Shown: positions 34,988 through 43,930, numbered from the stretch's first letter. The stretch: 45,664 nucleotides of DNA from Rhizobium sp. ASV20 (GCF_016429015.1 NZ_JAELTU010000045.1:1-45664); one strand, 5' to 3'. The notes: a model not told the origin generated them from the sequence alone. Made by a program: numbers and translations.

Positions 34988-36049
34988 ATGGCAACAGACG
35001 ATACGAAACCCATCCCGCAGCCGGTTGTCGCCCGCCTCACGCGTGCGGCGATTTTTCTCGTTCTCACCATCAATCCCGGCCGTGAGAACGAGGATGCCGT
35101 CCGGTCAGTCTGCACTGATCTCTCCGCCTTGCTTCGCGCCGTCGGGTTCCGCGATCTGGAAGGCAGGCTGTCTTGCGTGATGGGCTTCGGATCCGAGGCG
35201 TGGGACCGTCTTTTCGCAGGAAAAAGACCGCGCGAGTTGCACCCCTTCAAGGAAATCCGTGGTGTCCATCACGCTGTTTCCACTCCGGGCGACGTGCTCT
35301 TTCACATTCGATCAATGCGCATGGATCTCTGTTTCGAGCTGGCGATGCAAATCATGTCGCGGCTCGGCGATGCGGTGGCGACCGCAGATCAGGTCCAGGG
35401 CTTTAGCTATTTCGACGACCGCGACCTTATCGGCTTCGTCGACGGTACGGAAAACCCTGTCGATCAGGCAGCGATCGACGCGGCGATCATCGATGACGAA
35501 GACCCAGCTTTTGCTGGCGGCAGCTATGTGATCGTCCAGAAATACCTGCACGATCTGAAGAAATGGAACGCGATTCCGGTCGAAGTGCAGGAAGGCATCG
35601 TCGGACGCAAGAAGTTCACCAATGTCGAACTCGATGACAGCGTCAAGCCCAGTTTTGCGCATAATGCGCTGACGACGATCGTCGAGAATGGCAAGGAACT
35701 CGATATCGTCAGAGACAATATGCCGTTTGGCGACGTCGGGAAGGGCGAGTTCGGAACCTATTTCATCGGCTATGCGCGATCTCCTGCGCGTATAGAACAG
35801 ATGCTCGTCAACATGTTCGTCGGCCGCCCGCCTGGAAATTACGATCGCCTGCTCGATGTCAGCCAGGCGATAACAGGCAGCCTGTTTTTCGTTCCATCAG
35901 CGACGTTCCTGGAGAATGTCGAGCCTGATACCGCTCCACCGACCGCCGAGCCCGCCACAGCGCGCAAGCCGGATGAAGCAAGATCTGCTGCCCGCAATGA
36001 AAACTCGGACGATTCCCTCGGGATCGGCTCTTTAAAGAAAGAGGTTTGA
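34988..36049 (+). CDS. Dye-decolorizing (DyP-type) peroxidase with encapsulin targeting peptide
   Basis: The gene encodes 353 residues of a heme DyP peroxidase. Visible residues: the GFVDGTENP motif with D152, proximal His H225 in KPSFAHNALTT and distal Arg R242 in IVRDNMPFGD. The stretch FGTYFIGYARSPARIEQMLVNMFVG is typical of P-type (DypB/YfeX-like) members. After residue 310 there is a Pro/Ala-rich linker ending in DDSLGIGSLKKEV. SLGIGSLK is the canonical cargo-loading peptide that docks in family 1 encapsulins. The enzyme is therefore expected inside the shell encoded by the next gene, 1 base downstream. Confidence 0.95.
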   Translation: MATDDTKPIPQPVVARLTRAAIFLVLTINPGRENEDAVRSVCTDLSALLRAVGFRDLEGRLSCVMGFGSEAWDRLFAGKRPRELHPFKEIRGVHHAVSTPGDVLFHIRSMRMDLCFELAMQIMSRLGDAVATADQVQGFSYFDDRDLIGFVDGTENPVDQAAIDAAIIDDEDPAFAGGSYVIVQKYLHDLKKWNAIPVEVQEGIVGRKKFTNVELDDSVKPSFAHNALTTIVENGKELDIVRDNMPFGDVGKGEFGTYFIGYARSPARIEQMLVNMFVGRPPGNYDRLLDVSQAITGSLFFVPSATFLENVEPDTAPPTAEPATARKPDEARSAARNENSDDSLGIGSLKKEV

Positions 36050-36050
36050 C

Positions 36051-36875
36051 ATGAACAATCTTCACCGGGAACTTGCACCCATTTCTGAAAAGGCCTGGGA
36101 ACAGATCGAGGAGGAGGCAAGGAGGACGCTCAAGCGCCATCTGGCTGCGCGTCGTGTTGTCGACCTCGATGGGCCGAAGGGTTTTGATTTTTCGGCCACC
36201 GGTACGGGGCACCTTAAGAAGGTCGCAAGCCCTGGCGATGGCGTCCAGGCTGCTTTGCGGGAGGTCAAGCGGGTCGTCGAGCTTCGTGTTCCCTTCGAAC
36301 TCTCGCGGTCTGCCATAGACGACGTGGATCGCGGTGCCGAGGATTCCGACTGGTCTCCGGTGAAGGAGGCCGCGCGCAAGCTCGCCTTCAGCGAGGATCG
36401 CGCGGTATTCGAAGGTTTTGCACCCGGGGATATTCAGGGGATTCGCGAGGGCAGCAGCAACCCCGCCCTGACCCTCTCGGCAAGCATAAAAAACTATCCG
36501 GATGTCGTCGCGAAGGCTGTCAGCCTATTGCGCCTTGCCGGCGTCGAAGGACCCTATGCCTTGGTTCTTGGCGAAGACGCTTACACAGCCGCAAGCGGCG
36601 GTAGTGACGAGGGATATCCGGTATTCCATCACATCGAAAAGATCGTCGATGGCGGGATCTTCTGGGCACCCGCGATCAAGGGTGGCTATGTGTTGACGAC
36701 CAGAGGCGGCGATTTCGAGCTCGATCTCGGCCAGGATATCTCCATCGGCTACCTCAGCCATTCCGCGACGACGGTCGAACTCTACTTTCAGGAAAGCTTC
36801 ACCTTTCGGATGCTGACGGCCGAGGCAGCGGTCACCCTCTTACCTGCGCCTGGGAACGTGGAAAAGGGCTCTTAG
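36051..36875 (+). CDS. Family 1 encapsulin nanocompartment shell protein
   Basis: The gene encodes 274 residues with the HK97 capsid-like fold of the linocin M18 / encapsulin family. It begins MNNLHRELAPISEKAWEQIEEEARRTLKRHLAARRVVD (the N-terminal helix that binds cargo peptides). It continues with VDLDGPKGFDFSATGTG, ELRVPFELSRSAIDDVDRGAEDSDWSPVKEAARKLAFSEDRAVFEG, and ends IGYLSHSATTVELYFQESFTFRMLTAEAAVTLLP, all hallmark segments. The length suits a 60-subunit shell of about 24 nm. Its ribosome-binding site (AGAGG) is inside the end of the peroxidase gene and the start is 1 base past its stop, so the two are coupled. The compartment is probably used against oxidative stress. Confidence 0.95.
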   Translation: MNNLHRELAPISEKAWEQIEEEARRTLKRHLAARRVVDLDGPKGFDFSATGTGHLKKVASPGDGVQAALREVKRVVELRVPFELSRSAIDDVDRGAEDSDWSPVKEAARKLAFSEDRAVFEGFAPGDIQGIREGSSNPALTLSASIKNYPDVVAKAVSLLRLAGVEGPYALVLGEDAYTAASGGSDEGYPVFHHIEKIVDGGIFWAPAIKGGYVLTTRGGDFELDLGQDISIGYLSHSATTVELYFQESFTFRMLTAEAAVTLLPAPGNVEKGS

Positions 36876-36891
36876 CTGAAACGACGGGGGA

Positions 36892-36960
36892 GGGAGTGCT
36901 CATGCGCAGCAGCTCCCGTTCCTCGCCGGGCAGCCGTGGCGGACTTGAGATTGTCCGCCA
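36892..36960. terminator. Two hairpins between the encapsulin and glycosyltransferase genes
   Basis: GGGAGTGCT (36892-36900) pairs with AGCA-G-CTCCC (36908-36917) with a one-base bulge. Further on, TGGCGGAC (36937-36944) pairs perfectly with GTCCGCCA (36953-36960). They lie between convergent genes and are suited to stop transcription from both sides, though neither has a long T tract. Confidence 0.5.
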
Positions 36961-37007
36961 TCCCCTCCGGCATCGTCGCGGATATGACGCCGCCTGTACT
37001 TGAGTGC

Positions 37008-37919
37008 TCAGCGCAGCGACAGAATTCGCTTCGGATCGATCTTGCCGCAGAGCAGGTCTTTCAGAGCAATGAGATTGCCTTTCAACCGTCCGCGCCGGTC
37101 GACGAGGCCTTGCGGCCTCATGCTGCCGACGATATTCGCGCAGGTGTTTCCAATCGCGAACCGTAAAGCTCTCGGCCACCCCATCGTACCCTTGCGCGCC
37201 ACATAAACTGAATTCGCGATCTGCGAGTAGCCGAACTTCAGACCGGACGTGCGACCACGTTTCACGCCCCGATGGACGCCGCGCAGCGCGTCGGCAAGGA
37301 CGATACGGCCTTCGCCAGCAAGCTGGCCTGAGAAGTCGATATCCTCATGCCAGCCATAGAGTGGCAGATTCTCATCGAAGCGAGCGCCGATCCGCATTAC
37401 TGTCGCAAGGCGAAACGCCATGTTGCAGCCATAGAGGTTTCTAATCGGCTCAACACGCGCTTTGCTGTCATCAAAAGCTGTGTCGCTCGCCAGGATTGAA
37501 AACGCCTCCGGCAGATCTATGCCAGGGCCACGGATGCCATCGGCAAGGACGTGACCGGTCGCGGCGATGATGTCCGGATTTTGCACGAAGAGACGTTCAG
37601 TTTCGGCAAGAAAGCGACCGGCTGGAAGAAAGTCGTCGTCGAAGAAGACGATCACATCCGGCTCGCCCGCGGCATCGAAGATGGCATTTCGTTGGGCACT
37701 CGAACCCTGTGGGCCGACGATATGCTCTACGGGAACGGTGAGCCTTGCCGCGTGGTCCCAGTCAACGTCACTATCGGCAACAGGGCAGATCAGGATGCGA
37801 TCGGGACGTCTCTCCTGCCGTGCAATCTGCTCGAGCGTTTCTCGAAGGACATCACGGCGTCCCATGGTAGCAATCCCGACGACAATGACGATGGGTTTGG
37901 TTTGAGGTGTGTCGATCAT
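37008..37919 (-). CDS. GT2 family glycosyltransferase
   Basis: The gene encodes 303 residues from the ATG at 37919; the frame is open further but that part only overlaps the flippase gene. The GT-A fold is seen in IVIVVGIATMGRRDVLRETLEQIARQERRPDRILI, the nucleotide-sugar site VIVFFDDDFLPAGRFL (DDD) and the acceptor/catalytic motif YGWHEDIDFSGQL (ED). The C-terminal part is basic and may associate with the membrane. It starts 5 bases after the flippase stop, so the two form an operon for assembly and export of a surface glycan (inference). Confidence 0.88.
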   Translation of the reverse strand: MIDTPQTKPIVIVVGIATMGRRDVLRETLEQIARQERRPDRILICPVADSDVDWDHAARLTVPVEHIVGPQGSSAQRNAIFDAAGEPDVIVFFDDDFLPAGRFLAETERLFVQNPDIIAATGHVLADGIRGPGIDLPEAFSILASDTAFDDSKARVEPIRNLYGCNMAFRLATVMRIGARFDENLPLYGWHEDIDFSGQLAGEGRIVLADALRGVHRGVKRGRTSGLKFGYSQIANSVYVARKGTMGWPRALRFAIGNTCANIVGSMRPQGLVDRRGRLKGNLIALKDLLCGKIDPKRILSLR

Positions 37920-37924
37920 GATGC

Positions 37925-39304
37925 CTACACTGCGATCCAGCGAACAAGGGTTAGCAAGGGACGAGTGGTCAGGGCCGCCACGGCAACGAGCGCCAGACCG
38001 GTTGATATCAGGAGGTTGCCGGGCTCCCAAGCCGAGATCAGCCATGCCAGCAGCAATGCGGCAGCTGGCAGCAACACCGGCTGCCAGGGCATGGTGAACG
38101 ATCGCCAGCGCTGTATGAGCACGCCGATTACCGTTGCGGCCGCCGCACCCGTGGCTGCTCCGGCGGTGATCGCCGTGTGGGTGCCACCACCGAGCCACGC
38201 TCCGGTAAGCGCACCACTGCAGGTCAGAACGCATTCGACAACCGCCAACCCCAGAATGATGGGCAACAGGCGGTTTAGTTGTGCCGGCGTCGGCAGCACG
38301 GTCTGGACAACCGCGCGCAGCATCGCCATCAGCATGACGAAGGGCGCAGTGTGCAGGAATGTCCCTCTAAGCGCTGTCGGGATGACGAGTTGGGTCGCAA
38401 GGTCGAGCATGGCAATGATGGCGGCCGCGCCGATCAGCGAGAGTCCCACCAGCAGCGCGTAATATCTGCCGAGTTCGGCCTGGATTGTTTGTGGGCCACC
38501 CTTCCGGTCGAAGTGAGCTACAAGATCGGGGAACCGGATCGCCTGAAGCGACGAGGTCAGCATGACGAAGGGGCGTTGCAACAGGTCGAGCGCCAGCATC
38601 GGACCCGCGGCGGCTGATCCTAGCGATCCAAGCAGAATGGTCTTGATACCAAGCGGCACCAAAAGCGTCGCGATCCCCGCTCCGGCGGATATGCCGCCAT
38701 AGACCAGGTTGCGCCTTGCGATATCGCCGTCCCAGCACGCGGATATAGGCATCACACGGCGCGATTGAACCAAGGCGATCGCGCAGTAGATCGCGTTGCC
38801 GGCCAGGACGCCGGCCAGAACATGGGCGAGATCGGGGTGGAACGCGGCGCCGGCGATCGTGGCTACCGCGAGGGTCGTCGCACGCGCACCCTGGAGCCAG
38901 GAGAAGAGCCGGAATTCCTGCCGAAAACGCAGCATGGTCAGATGCAGCTCACCCGCACCTTGCAGGATCGCCGCCAGTGCCCCGATCAGCGCCAACCAGA
39001 GGGGGACGCCGAAGAACGGCCCGAGAAACGCCGCAAGCAGGCAGACGCCGGCGCTGCCGGCGAGCTCGGTACCAATGACCCCGCGCTCAATGTGCTCGCT
39101 TGCCTCGTCAGGACCAGGATAGAAGCGGCTGGACGCGGCGCGGATCCATTGGAAGCAGACGATATCGGCGAACTGGACTACGGAGATGAAAAGGGAATAG
39201 CCCGCATAATCGTTGGCTGGAAGCAGGTTGGCGACGACGACGAGCAGCCCGAAAGCCACAAGCGATTGATAGAAATAGGCGCCCAGGGCAGCGATCTTGG
39301 CCAT
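37925..39304 (-). CDS. Polysaccharide flippase-like membrane protein (MOP superfamily)
   Basis: The gene encodes 459 residues from the ATG at 39304 (MAKIAALGAYFYQSLVAFGLLVVVANLLPANDYAGYSLFISVVQFADIVCFQWIRAASSRFYPG). This is the standard beginning of Wzx/RfbX-type exporters. About 12 membrane helices follow, with LAGNAIYCAIALVQSRRV and LLVPLGIKTILLGSLGSAAAGPMLALDLL among them. It would translocate lipid-linked sugar units or otherwise export glycan across the inner membrane. It lies upstream of, and is probably co-transcribed with, the GT2 gene. Polymerase and other Wzy-type genes are not in this window. Confidence 0.87.
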   Translation of the reverse strand: MAKIAALGAYFYQSLVAFGLLVVVANLLPANDYAGYSLFISVVQFADIVCFQWIRAASSRFYPGPDEASEHIERGVIGTELAGSAGVCLLAAFLGPFFGVPLWLALIGALAAILQGAGELHLTMLRFRQEFRLFSWLQGARATTLAVATIAGAAFHPDLAHVLAGVLAGNAIYCAIALVQSRRVMPISACWDGDIARRNLVYGGISAGAGIATLLVPLGIKTILLGSLGSAAAGPMLALDLLQRPFVMLTSSLQAIRFPDLVAHFDRKGGPQTIQAELGRYYALLVGLSLIGAAAIIAMLDLATQLVIPTALRGTFLHTAPFVMLMAMLRAVVQTVLPTPAQLNRLLPIILGLAVVECVLTCSGALTGAWLGGGTHTAITAGAATGAAAATVIGVLIQRWRSFTMPWQPVLLPAAALLLAWLISAWEPGNLLISTGLALVAVAALTTRPLLTLVRWIAV

Positions 39305-39711
39305 CAGGCCGCTGTCCTTTTCAATTGGAATCCATAAAGCATGTCGCTGGCCCCTACCCAATTCAACGCCTGAACGTATCAGCCTCTGCCTTTCAACCCT
39401 ATGCGATAGAGCAAAAAGATTAATAGAGGCCACCAATCAGGCGTTCGCTTTATATCGCTTGGCCGCAAAGGGCATCGCAGGGCTTGGAATGCCGTGGCGC
39501 GGGCATCGAGATGCGGCTTGTCGTGTGGTCGTTGCCCCTTCGCAGCGATGCTTGCTTCCATCGCGCTGCGGCGGTGATGAAGAGGTCTGGCGTGAAGGTG
39601 TCGACCGTAGATCGGGGGGCTGACGAGATTTTTCGTGGGGAGATCAGCATCTCTCGAGCGGGGGAAGTAAGAGCCCAGCCGGAAATCGGCTGGGCTCGGC
39701 ATGGAGATTGA
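39305..39711. other. Intergenic region, about 400 bp, ending in a strong hairpin
   Basis: No credible gene was found. The region presumably contains the flippase promoter. The only clear element is the hairpin at 39671-39697. Confidence 0.4.
39671..39697 (-). terminator. Perfect 11-bp hairpin terminator of the beta-helix gene
   Basis: GAGCCCAGCCG (39671-39681), loop GAAAT, CGGCTGGGCTC (39687-39697). It lies 14 bases past the stop of the minus-strand beta-helix gene and is followed, in that direction, by TTACTT. Confidence 0.65.
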
Positions 39712-41133
39712 TTAGGTGTTTGCGCGGTTCATGCCCACGGTTAGCGCACCCGAGCTTGTCTGGGTGGCATTGCCGTAATCGGCGTTCGGTGAACCGCCAT
39801 TCGTATCTCGCTGGAAGGTTGTGCCGTTGAAGCTGTACGAGACGATTGCGCCCGAGATCGGATAGTTGGGGTCGGACACGTTGGTAATATTGCGATAGCC
39901 CCGCACGATGTTCGAGCTGATGAGGATAGACGACCCAGAGCCATTGGCCGAATAGGCGATCCCCATGGGGCAATTGTTGATCAGGTTGCCCGTCGCCATG
40001 ATATCCTTGGCGGCATCGTTGACGCCGAGCCCAACGGCCGCGCCGGCCGTAGCGGAAATGACGTTGTTGGTGACAATCGTATTGGTCTCCACTGTAATGC
40101 CGCGGCCGGTGGTCATCGATGTTGAACCATCGGGGTAGGGAATGGCATTATTGGTGATGTTATTGACATTGTTGTTCGACACCACGCAGCGATCCGCAAG
40201 GCCGTCGCCATAGAGGCCGGAATTGGCGACCGAAATACCAAGTCCCGCTGTATCGACGTTGTTGCCGCTGATGATGCAGCCGTTAAGATTTTCACCGGCG
40301 CCCGGGGCTTCGATAAAGATCGCTACCTCCCGCAGGTTCCAGCAGTAATTGTTGACGACGTGGCAGTTGGTTGCCGCATTCAGTCGGATGGCGGAGAATT
40401 TTGTGTTGAAGATGTTATTGCCGCTGACCTTGACGTTACCCGCCCTATAGACGAGGATTCCGTTGCCGTATTGGCCGGTACCGCCGGCTGCGTTGTTGAC
40501 CCAGTTGATTGTATTGCCTGATACCAACGAACCATTGCCGCCGAGCGAACTGGTCCAGACGCAGATGCCGTTGTTGTTCAGGGTGCTGAGGCTGTTGTCT
40601 TCGATATAAACCGCGCAATCGATGGAAAAAATCCCGGTATCGCAGCTGGCGATGCGATTATCCACTATGCGACCACGCGCGTTGCCGGCAGCCAGGATCC
40701 CGGCCACCGGTGAATTCATGATGTTGCATTCCGAGAGAATGAAGTCCGTCGTCGAAGACCCCTCGAATCGAAGCAAACCAGCTATTCCTGACGAGGTGAT
40801 TGCCTGGTTGTTGCCGTCGAAATTGATGCCGCGAATGACGACATCCGGAACGTTGCTCACATCCAGCAGATAGGGCGCAGCTGCGCTTAGCCTGACGGTG
40901 ACGGTGCCTTGCTCGGCAAACATTTCAAGACGGTTGCCGCCGCCGCTTGCGCCGTCGATGAGGATCTGGGACGTTGGATAGACGCCGGGGAGCAGTTGCA
41001 GCGGCTTTGAACTATTGCGTGCATTATTAATAGCGGTCTGAAGATTGGCCACAACCGACCAACCCGTGCCGGGCGAAGAGGCTGCCTGTGTAATGACCAT
41101 CAAATTATCGAGTGATTTCTGATATATAGCCAT
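39712..41133 (-). CDS. Right-handed parallel beta-helix repeat protein (TIGR03808-like)
   Basis: The gene encodes 473 residues. After NLQTAINNARNSSKPLQLLPGVYPTSQILI (a pectate-lyase-type entry) come about 12 turns with repeated xVxxNxI-like coils, such as GRIVDNRIASCDTGIFS, GSLVSGNTINWVNNAAGGTGQYGNGILVYRAG, NVKVSGNNIFNTKFSAIRLNAATNCHVVNNYC and CIISGNNVDTAGLGISVANS. The order of segments matches what I recall of the TIGR03808 repeat proteins of Rhizobiales, which normally carry a Tat signal. Here no signal peptide is visible and the protein starts MAIYQKSLDNLMVI. Possible roles are a polysaccharide lyase or binding protein linked to the neighbouring glycan genes. No catalytic residues are identified. 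Confidence 0.8.
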   Translation of the reverse strand: MAIYQKSLDNLMVITQAASSPGTGWSVVANLQTAINNARNSSKPLQLLPGVYPTSQILIDGASGGGNRLEMFAEQGTVTVRLSAAAPYLLDVSNVPDVVIRGINFDGNNQAITSSGIAGLLRFEGSSTTDFILSECNIMNSPVAGILAAGNARGRIVDNRIASCDTGIFSIDCAVYIEDNSLSTLNNNGICVWTSSLGGNGSLVSGNTINWVNNAAGGTGQYGNGILVYRAGNVKVSGNNIFNTKFSAIRLNAATNCHVVNNYCWNLREVAIFIEAPGAGENLNGCIISGNNVDTAGLGISVANSGLYGDGLADRCVVSNNNVNNITNNAIPYPDGSTSMTTGRGITVETNTIVTNNVISATAGAAVGLGVNDAAKDIMATGNLINNCPMGIAYSANGSGSSILISSNIVRGYRNITNVSDPNYPISGAIVSYSFNGTTFQRDTNGGSPNADYGNATQTSSGALTVGMNRANT

Positions 41134-41857
41134 GGCTTCCCACTTAGGTTTCGATGTTTCAAAGAACCATGCCCTTCGTCGTTGAAGGACGCTATAGTTG
41201 TATTTCTTCTTTGTGGCGGCATATTGTTATGGGTGTGATTTTCTTGGGTACGCGACCGCTGCGCGTGTGTTGTTTTGATGGCACCATCTCGTTACAAGGC
41301 ATACGGCGACGCTGGGCCGCGAACCTCGTCAGCCATTGCCGTTTAGAGCAGACGAGCAAATACGAAGCCGTGCGCGGCTCTGTTGGAATGCCGGCACGAT
41401 GTTGTCGTTGGCTTTCATTCGCAGACTGCGATCCAACGGTTCTCTTGCTTCAAATATTCGACCATTGCCAAGCGTCTTGAACTTCCTCGCAAAGCCATGC
41501 ATCCTCGCAGCAAAGCGATCTGGCGCGTAACGTGTCGAGGATGAGAGCGACCCTGGATGTTAGCAGGGCCCGTGAGCGCTCAGGAGAGACATGCATGCCG
41601 CATCGCGGACTGGTGCATTTTGCTTAACAAGCCGGATCGCGCGTTGGTTTCGTCATAAGGCATTGCAACCAAACGGGACTTCGGGGGATTTGTTGGAGGA
41701 GAAAATCAAATCGATTTAAATATTAAAATCGATTTAAAGATATTGAATTTGTTCGTATTTCTTTGAGTCTCGCGCTTCCGGCTCTGGACAGGGCCTGCTT
41801 GTTCTGGTCGATAGTTACGTCAGTTCTTGGGGTAGTAGCAACATTCATGAGGAAAGC
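41134..41857. other. Long intergenic region (724 bp) with paired LacI-like sites
   Basis: No credible gene was found on either strand. It is the divergent control region of the beta-helix gene and the aldolase gene. Two AAATCGATTT palindromes lie at 41708-41717 and 41726-41735. TGAGGAAAGC just before 41858 is the aldolase ribosome-binding site. The first 500 bases show nothing recognisable. Confidence 0.45.
41703..41735. promoter_or_regulatory. Tandem LacI-type operator sites upstream of the aldolase gene
   Basis: Two copies of the perfect 10-bp palindrome AAATCGATTT, 18 bases apart centre to centre. The central CG flanked by A/T resembles LacI-family operators. The first copy, extended to AAATCAAATCGATTTAA (41703-41719), matches 16 of 17 bases of the site before the GMC gene (30202-30218). 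Confidence 0.6.
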
Positions 41858-42754
41858 ATGGCCGACGCAAAGCAGATGTGGCAAATGTCCGAGAAGGGGG
41901 GCTTCATTGCCGCCCTTGATCAAAGCGGTGGTTCCACTCCTGGAGCCTTGCGTCTCTACGGGATCGCCGATTCCGACTATAGCGGCGACGAGGAGATGTT
42001 CCGCCTGATGCACGAGATGCGCGTACGCATCATGACGGCGCCTAGCTTTTCCGGCGACAAGGTCATTGGTGCCATTCTGTTCGAAAGGACCATGGATGGT
42101 GAAGCCAAGGGCAAGCCGGTGCCTTCCTATCTATGGGAAGATCGTGGCGTCGTGCCCTTCCTCAAGGTCGATAAGGGCCTGGCGGCAGAAGAGAATGGCG
42201 TGCAGGTGATGAAGCCCATGCCCGATCTCGACGATTTGCTCGCGCGCGCAGTGAAAAAGGGCATCTTCGGCACCAAGATGCGTTCGGTGATCGCCAATGC
42301 AGACAAGGTCGGCATTGCCGCCGTCGTCAAGCAGCAATTCGAAGTGGGCAGGCAAATCCTAGCCCATGGCCTGATCCCGATCATCGAGCCGGAAGTCTCG
42401 ATCAAGAGCCCGACGAAGCAGGAAGCGGAAGCCATCTTGCGTGATGAAATCGTCAAGGAGCTCGATGCCCTGCCGGAAGGTGTGCGGGTGATGTTGAAGC
42501 TGACGATCCCGACGGTCGCAGATTTTTACGCGCCGCTTGTCGCCCATAAGGCTGTTATTCGCGTCGTGGCCCTGTCGGGCGGTTACAGCCGCGCCGAGGC
42601 GTGCGAAAAGCTGAGCCACAACCATGGCATGATCGCGAGCTTCTCGCGTGCCTTGACCGAAGATCTGCGCGTCAGCATGAGCGATGCCGAGTTCGATGCG
42701 AGCCTGGCTGCCACCATCGACCAGATCTACGCTGGTAGCGTTACAAAGGTCTAA
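41858..42754 (+). CDS. Class I fructose-bisphosphate aldolase
   Basis: The gene encodes 298 residues. FIAALDQSGGSTPGALRLYGI and RIMTAPSFSGDKVIGAILFERTMDG are the class I aldolase N-terminal signatures. VPFLKVDKGL holds a conserved Lys, EPEVSI the conserved Glu, and VMLKLTIPT the Lys expected to form the Schiff base with dihydroxyacetone phosphate. VALSGGYSR contributes to phosphate binding. It cleaves fructose 1,6-bisphosphate reversibly, without metal. The family matches the rhizobial class I enzyme of about 300 residues. It stands alone between a long control region and a strong hairpin, consistent with independent regulation by the LacI-like sites. Confidence 0.92.
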   Translation: MADAKQMWQMSEKGGFIAALDQSGGSTPGALRLYGIADSDYSGDEEMFRLMHEMRVRIMTAPSFSGDKVIGAILFERTMDGEAKGKPVPSYLWEDRGVVPFLKVDKGLAAEENGVQVMKPMPDLDDLLARAVKKGIFGTKMRSVIANADKVGIAAVVKQQFEVGRQILAHGLIPIIEPEVSIKSPTKQEAEAILRDEIVKELDALPEGVRVMLKLTIPTVADFYAPLVAHKAVIRVVALSGGYSRAEACEKLSHNHGMIASFSRALTEDLRVSMSDAEFDASLAATIDQIYAGSVTKV

Positions 42755-42767
42755 GCCATCCGGCTTT

Positions 42768-42797
42768 GGGTTCTCTGCCAGTTTGGGCAGAGAACCC
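42768..42797 (+). terminator. Perfect 12-bp hairpin after the aldolase gene
   Basis: GGGTTCTCTGCC (42768-42779), loop AGTTTG, GGCAGAGAACCC (42786-42797), 13 bases after the stop. There is no T tract, but the stem is long and perfect. Confidence 0.65.
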
Positions 42798-42939
42798 TGG
42801 TATCCATAAAGTCATTGTTGCCATGCCGCCCAGCTGGAGATGCCGAGAGCGGGTAGTCTCTATTGTCGTGCGTCAAGGCATTGGTGCGTGCGGCAGCGAC
42901 GTCAAGCGAACACCAGCAACAAATCTCGATCTTTAAACG

Positions 42940-43827
42940 TCAAGTTTTCCGCAGTGCTGGCATCGCCATGCCGGCGATCATGATGGCAATAGCTATCAAT
43001 TGCATGGGTGTCGGAATTTCCTCGAGTACCATCATGCCTGTCAATGTCGTCGCAATGGGGATGCATGGCATGAACAGTGATGCGATCTGCGGTCCAAGCT
43101 GCCGCACGGCATAGCTATATAGAAATATCGCGGCAGCACCGGCAAGGAGCCCCTGGATAGCGAGCTGGACGCCGATCTCGCCAGCCGATGCCGCGCCGAG
43201 ACCGGTTGGTGCCAGAACATGGACGAGTGGCACCGGCAGGCAGGATAGAAAAATAACCGCGGCCGTTGCCGTGACAGCGTCCACGGACCATAACCGAATG
43301 AGAATGGCATAGGTAGAAAACATGATGCCGGAGCCGGCAAAGAGAATATCGCCGCGCCATGCTCCGCCCACATCACCGTTTCCAGGCAAGGCAAAGAGTG
43401 CCAGCCCGCCTATGATGGCCATGATGCCGAAGACGCGGAGGCTCGAAACAGCGTCCCGAAAGACGATGTGCGAGAATAGAAACGAGAAGAAGACAATCGA
43501 GGCCGGGCATATCGCGGCGGCATGCGAGGCCGGGGCGTAGGTCAGGCCGGTGTTGATGATCAATGGGTAGGGAAAGCCGGCGAGCAAGGCCAGCACAACC
43601 GCGCGCTGCCATCCGAGCGTCTTCATCTTTGCAAGGCCCGTTCGCCAGACGATGGGCATGAAGGCAAGGGCCGCCCCTGAAAAGCGCAGGCTGGTGATGT
43701 CTGCCGATGTCAAATGCTCGCGAAGACTGAAGCGAGCCGCGACGAATTGGACGGCGGTGATCGCCACCATCGTCAGCCCGGCTGCAAGCGCAAGTCTTCG
43801 ATTCGGTTTCTCCTGCCCTTCCACCAT
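42940..43827 (-). CDS. DMT family (EamA) transporter
   Basis: The gene encodes 295 residues from the ATG at 43827, preceded by GGAAGGGGA; an upstream start at 43875 lacks this. Ten membrane helices form two EamA repeats: LALAAGLTMVAITAVQFVAARFSLREHLTSADITSLRFSGAALAF, and in the second half GDILFAGSGIMFSTYAILIRLWSVDAV and GLLAGAAAIFLYSYAVRQLGPQIASLFMPCIPIATTLTGMMVLEEIPT. Family members export amino acids and other metabolites. It is divergent from an Lrp/AsnC regulator, a usual pairing for amino-acid exporters, so such a substrate is likely (inference). Confidence 0.9.
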   Translation of the reverse strand: MVEGQEKPNRRLALAAGLTMVAITAVQFVAARFSLREHLTSADITSLRFSGAALAFMPIVWRTGLAKMKTLGWQRAVVLALLAGFPYPLIINTGLTYAPASHAAAICPASIVFFSFLFSHIVFRDAVSSLRVFGIMAIIGGLALFALPGNGDVGGAWRGDILFAGSGIMFSTYAILIRLWSVDAVTATAAVIFLSCLPVPLVHVLAPTGLGAASAGEIGVQLAIQGLLAGAAAIFLYSYAVRQLGPQIASLFMPCIPIATTLTGMMVLEEIPTPMQLIAIAIMIAGMAMPALRKT

Positions 43828-43930
43828 ACGATCCCCTTCCCTCCGCCAACGGGACGCTGGTTTACGGGAGGCCAATCGCTCCGTGTTTCAGCCCGTTATG
43901 GTAGCACAGGCTATTGCGAGAAGTGGTGCT

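Noticed and set aside
37920..38234. Upstream extension of the GT2 glycosyltransferase frame
   Set aside because: It lies inside the flippase gene and has no glycosyltransferase resemblance; the ATG at 37919 starts the GT-A fold.
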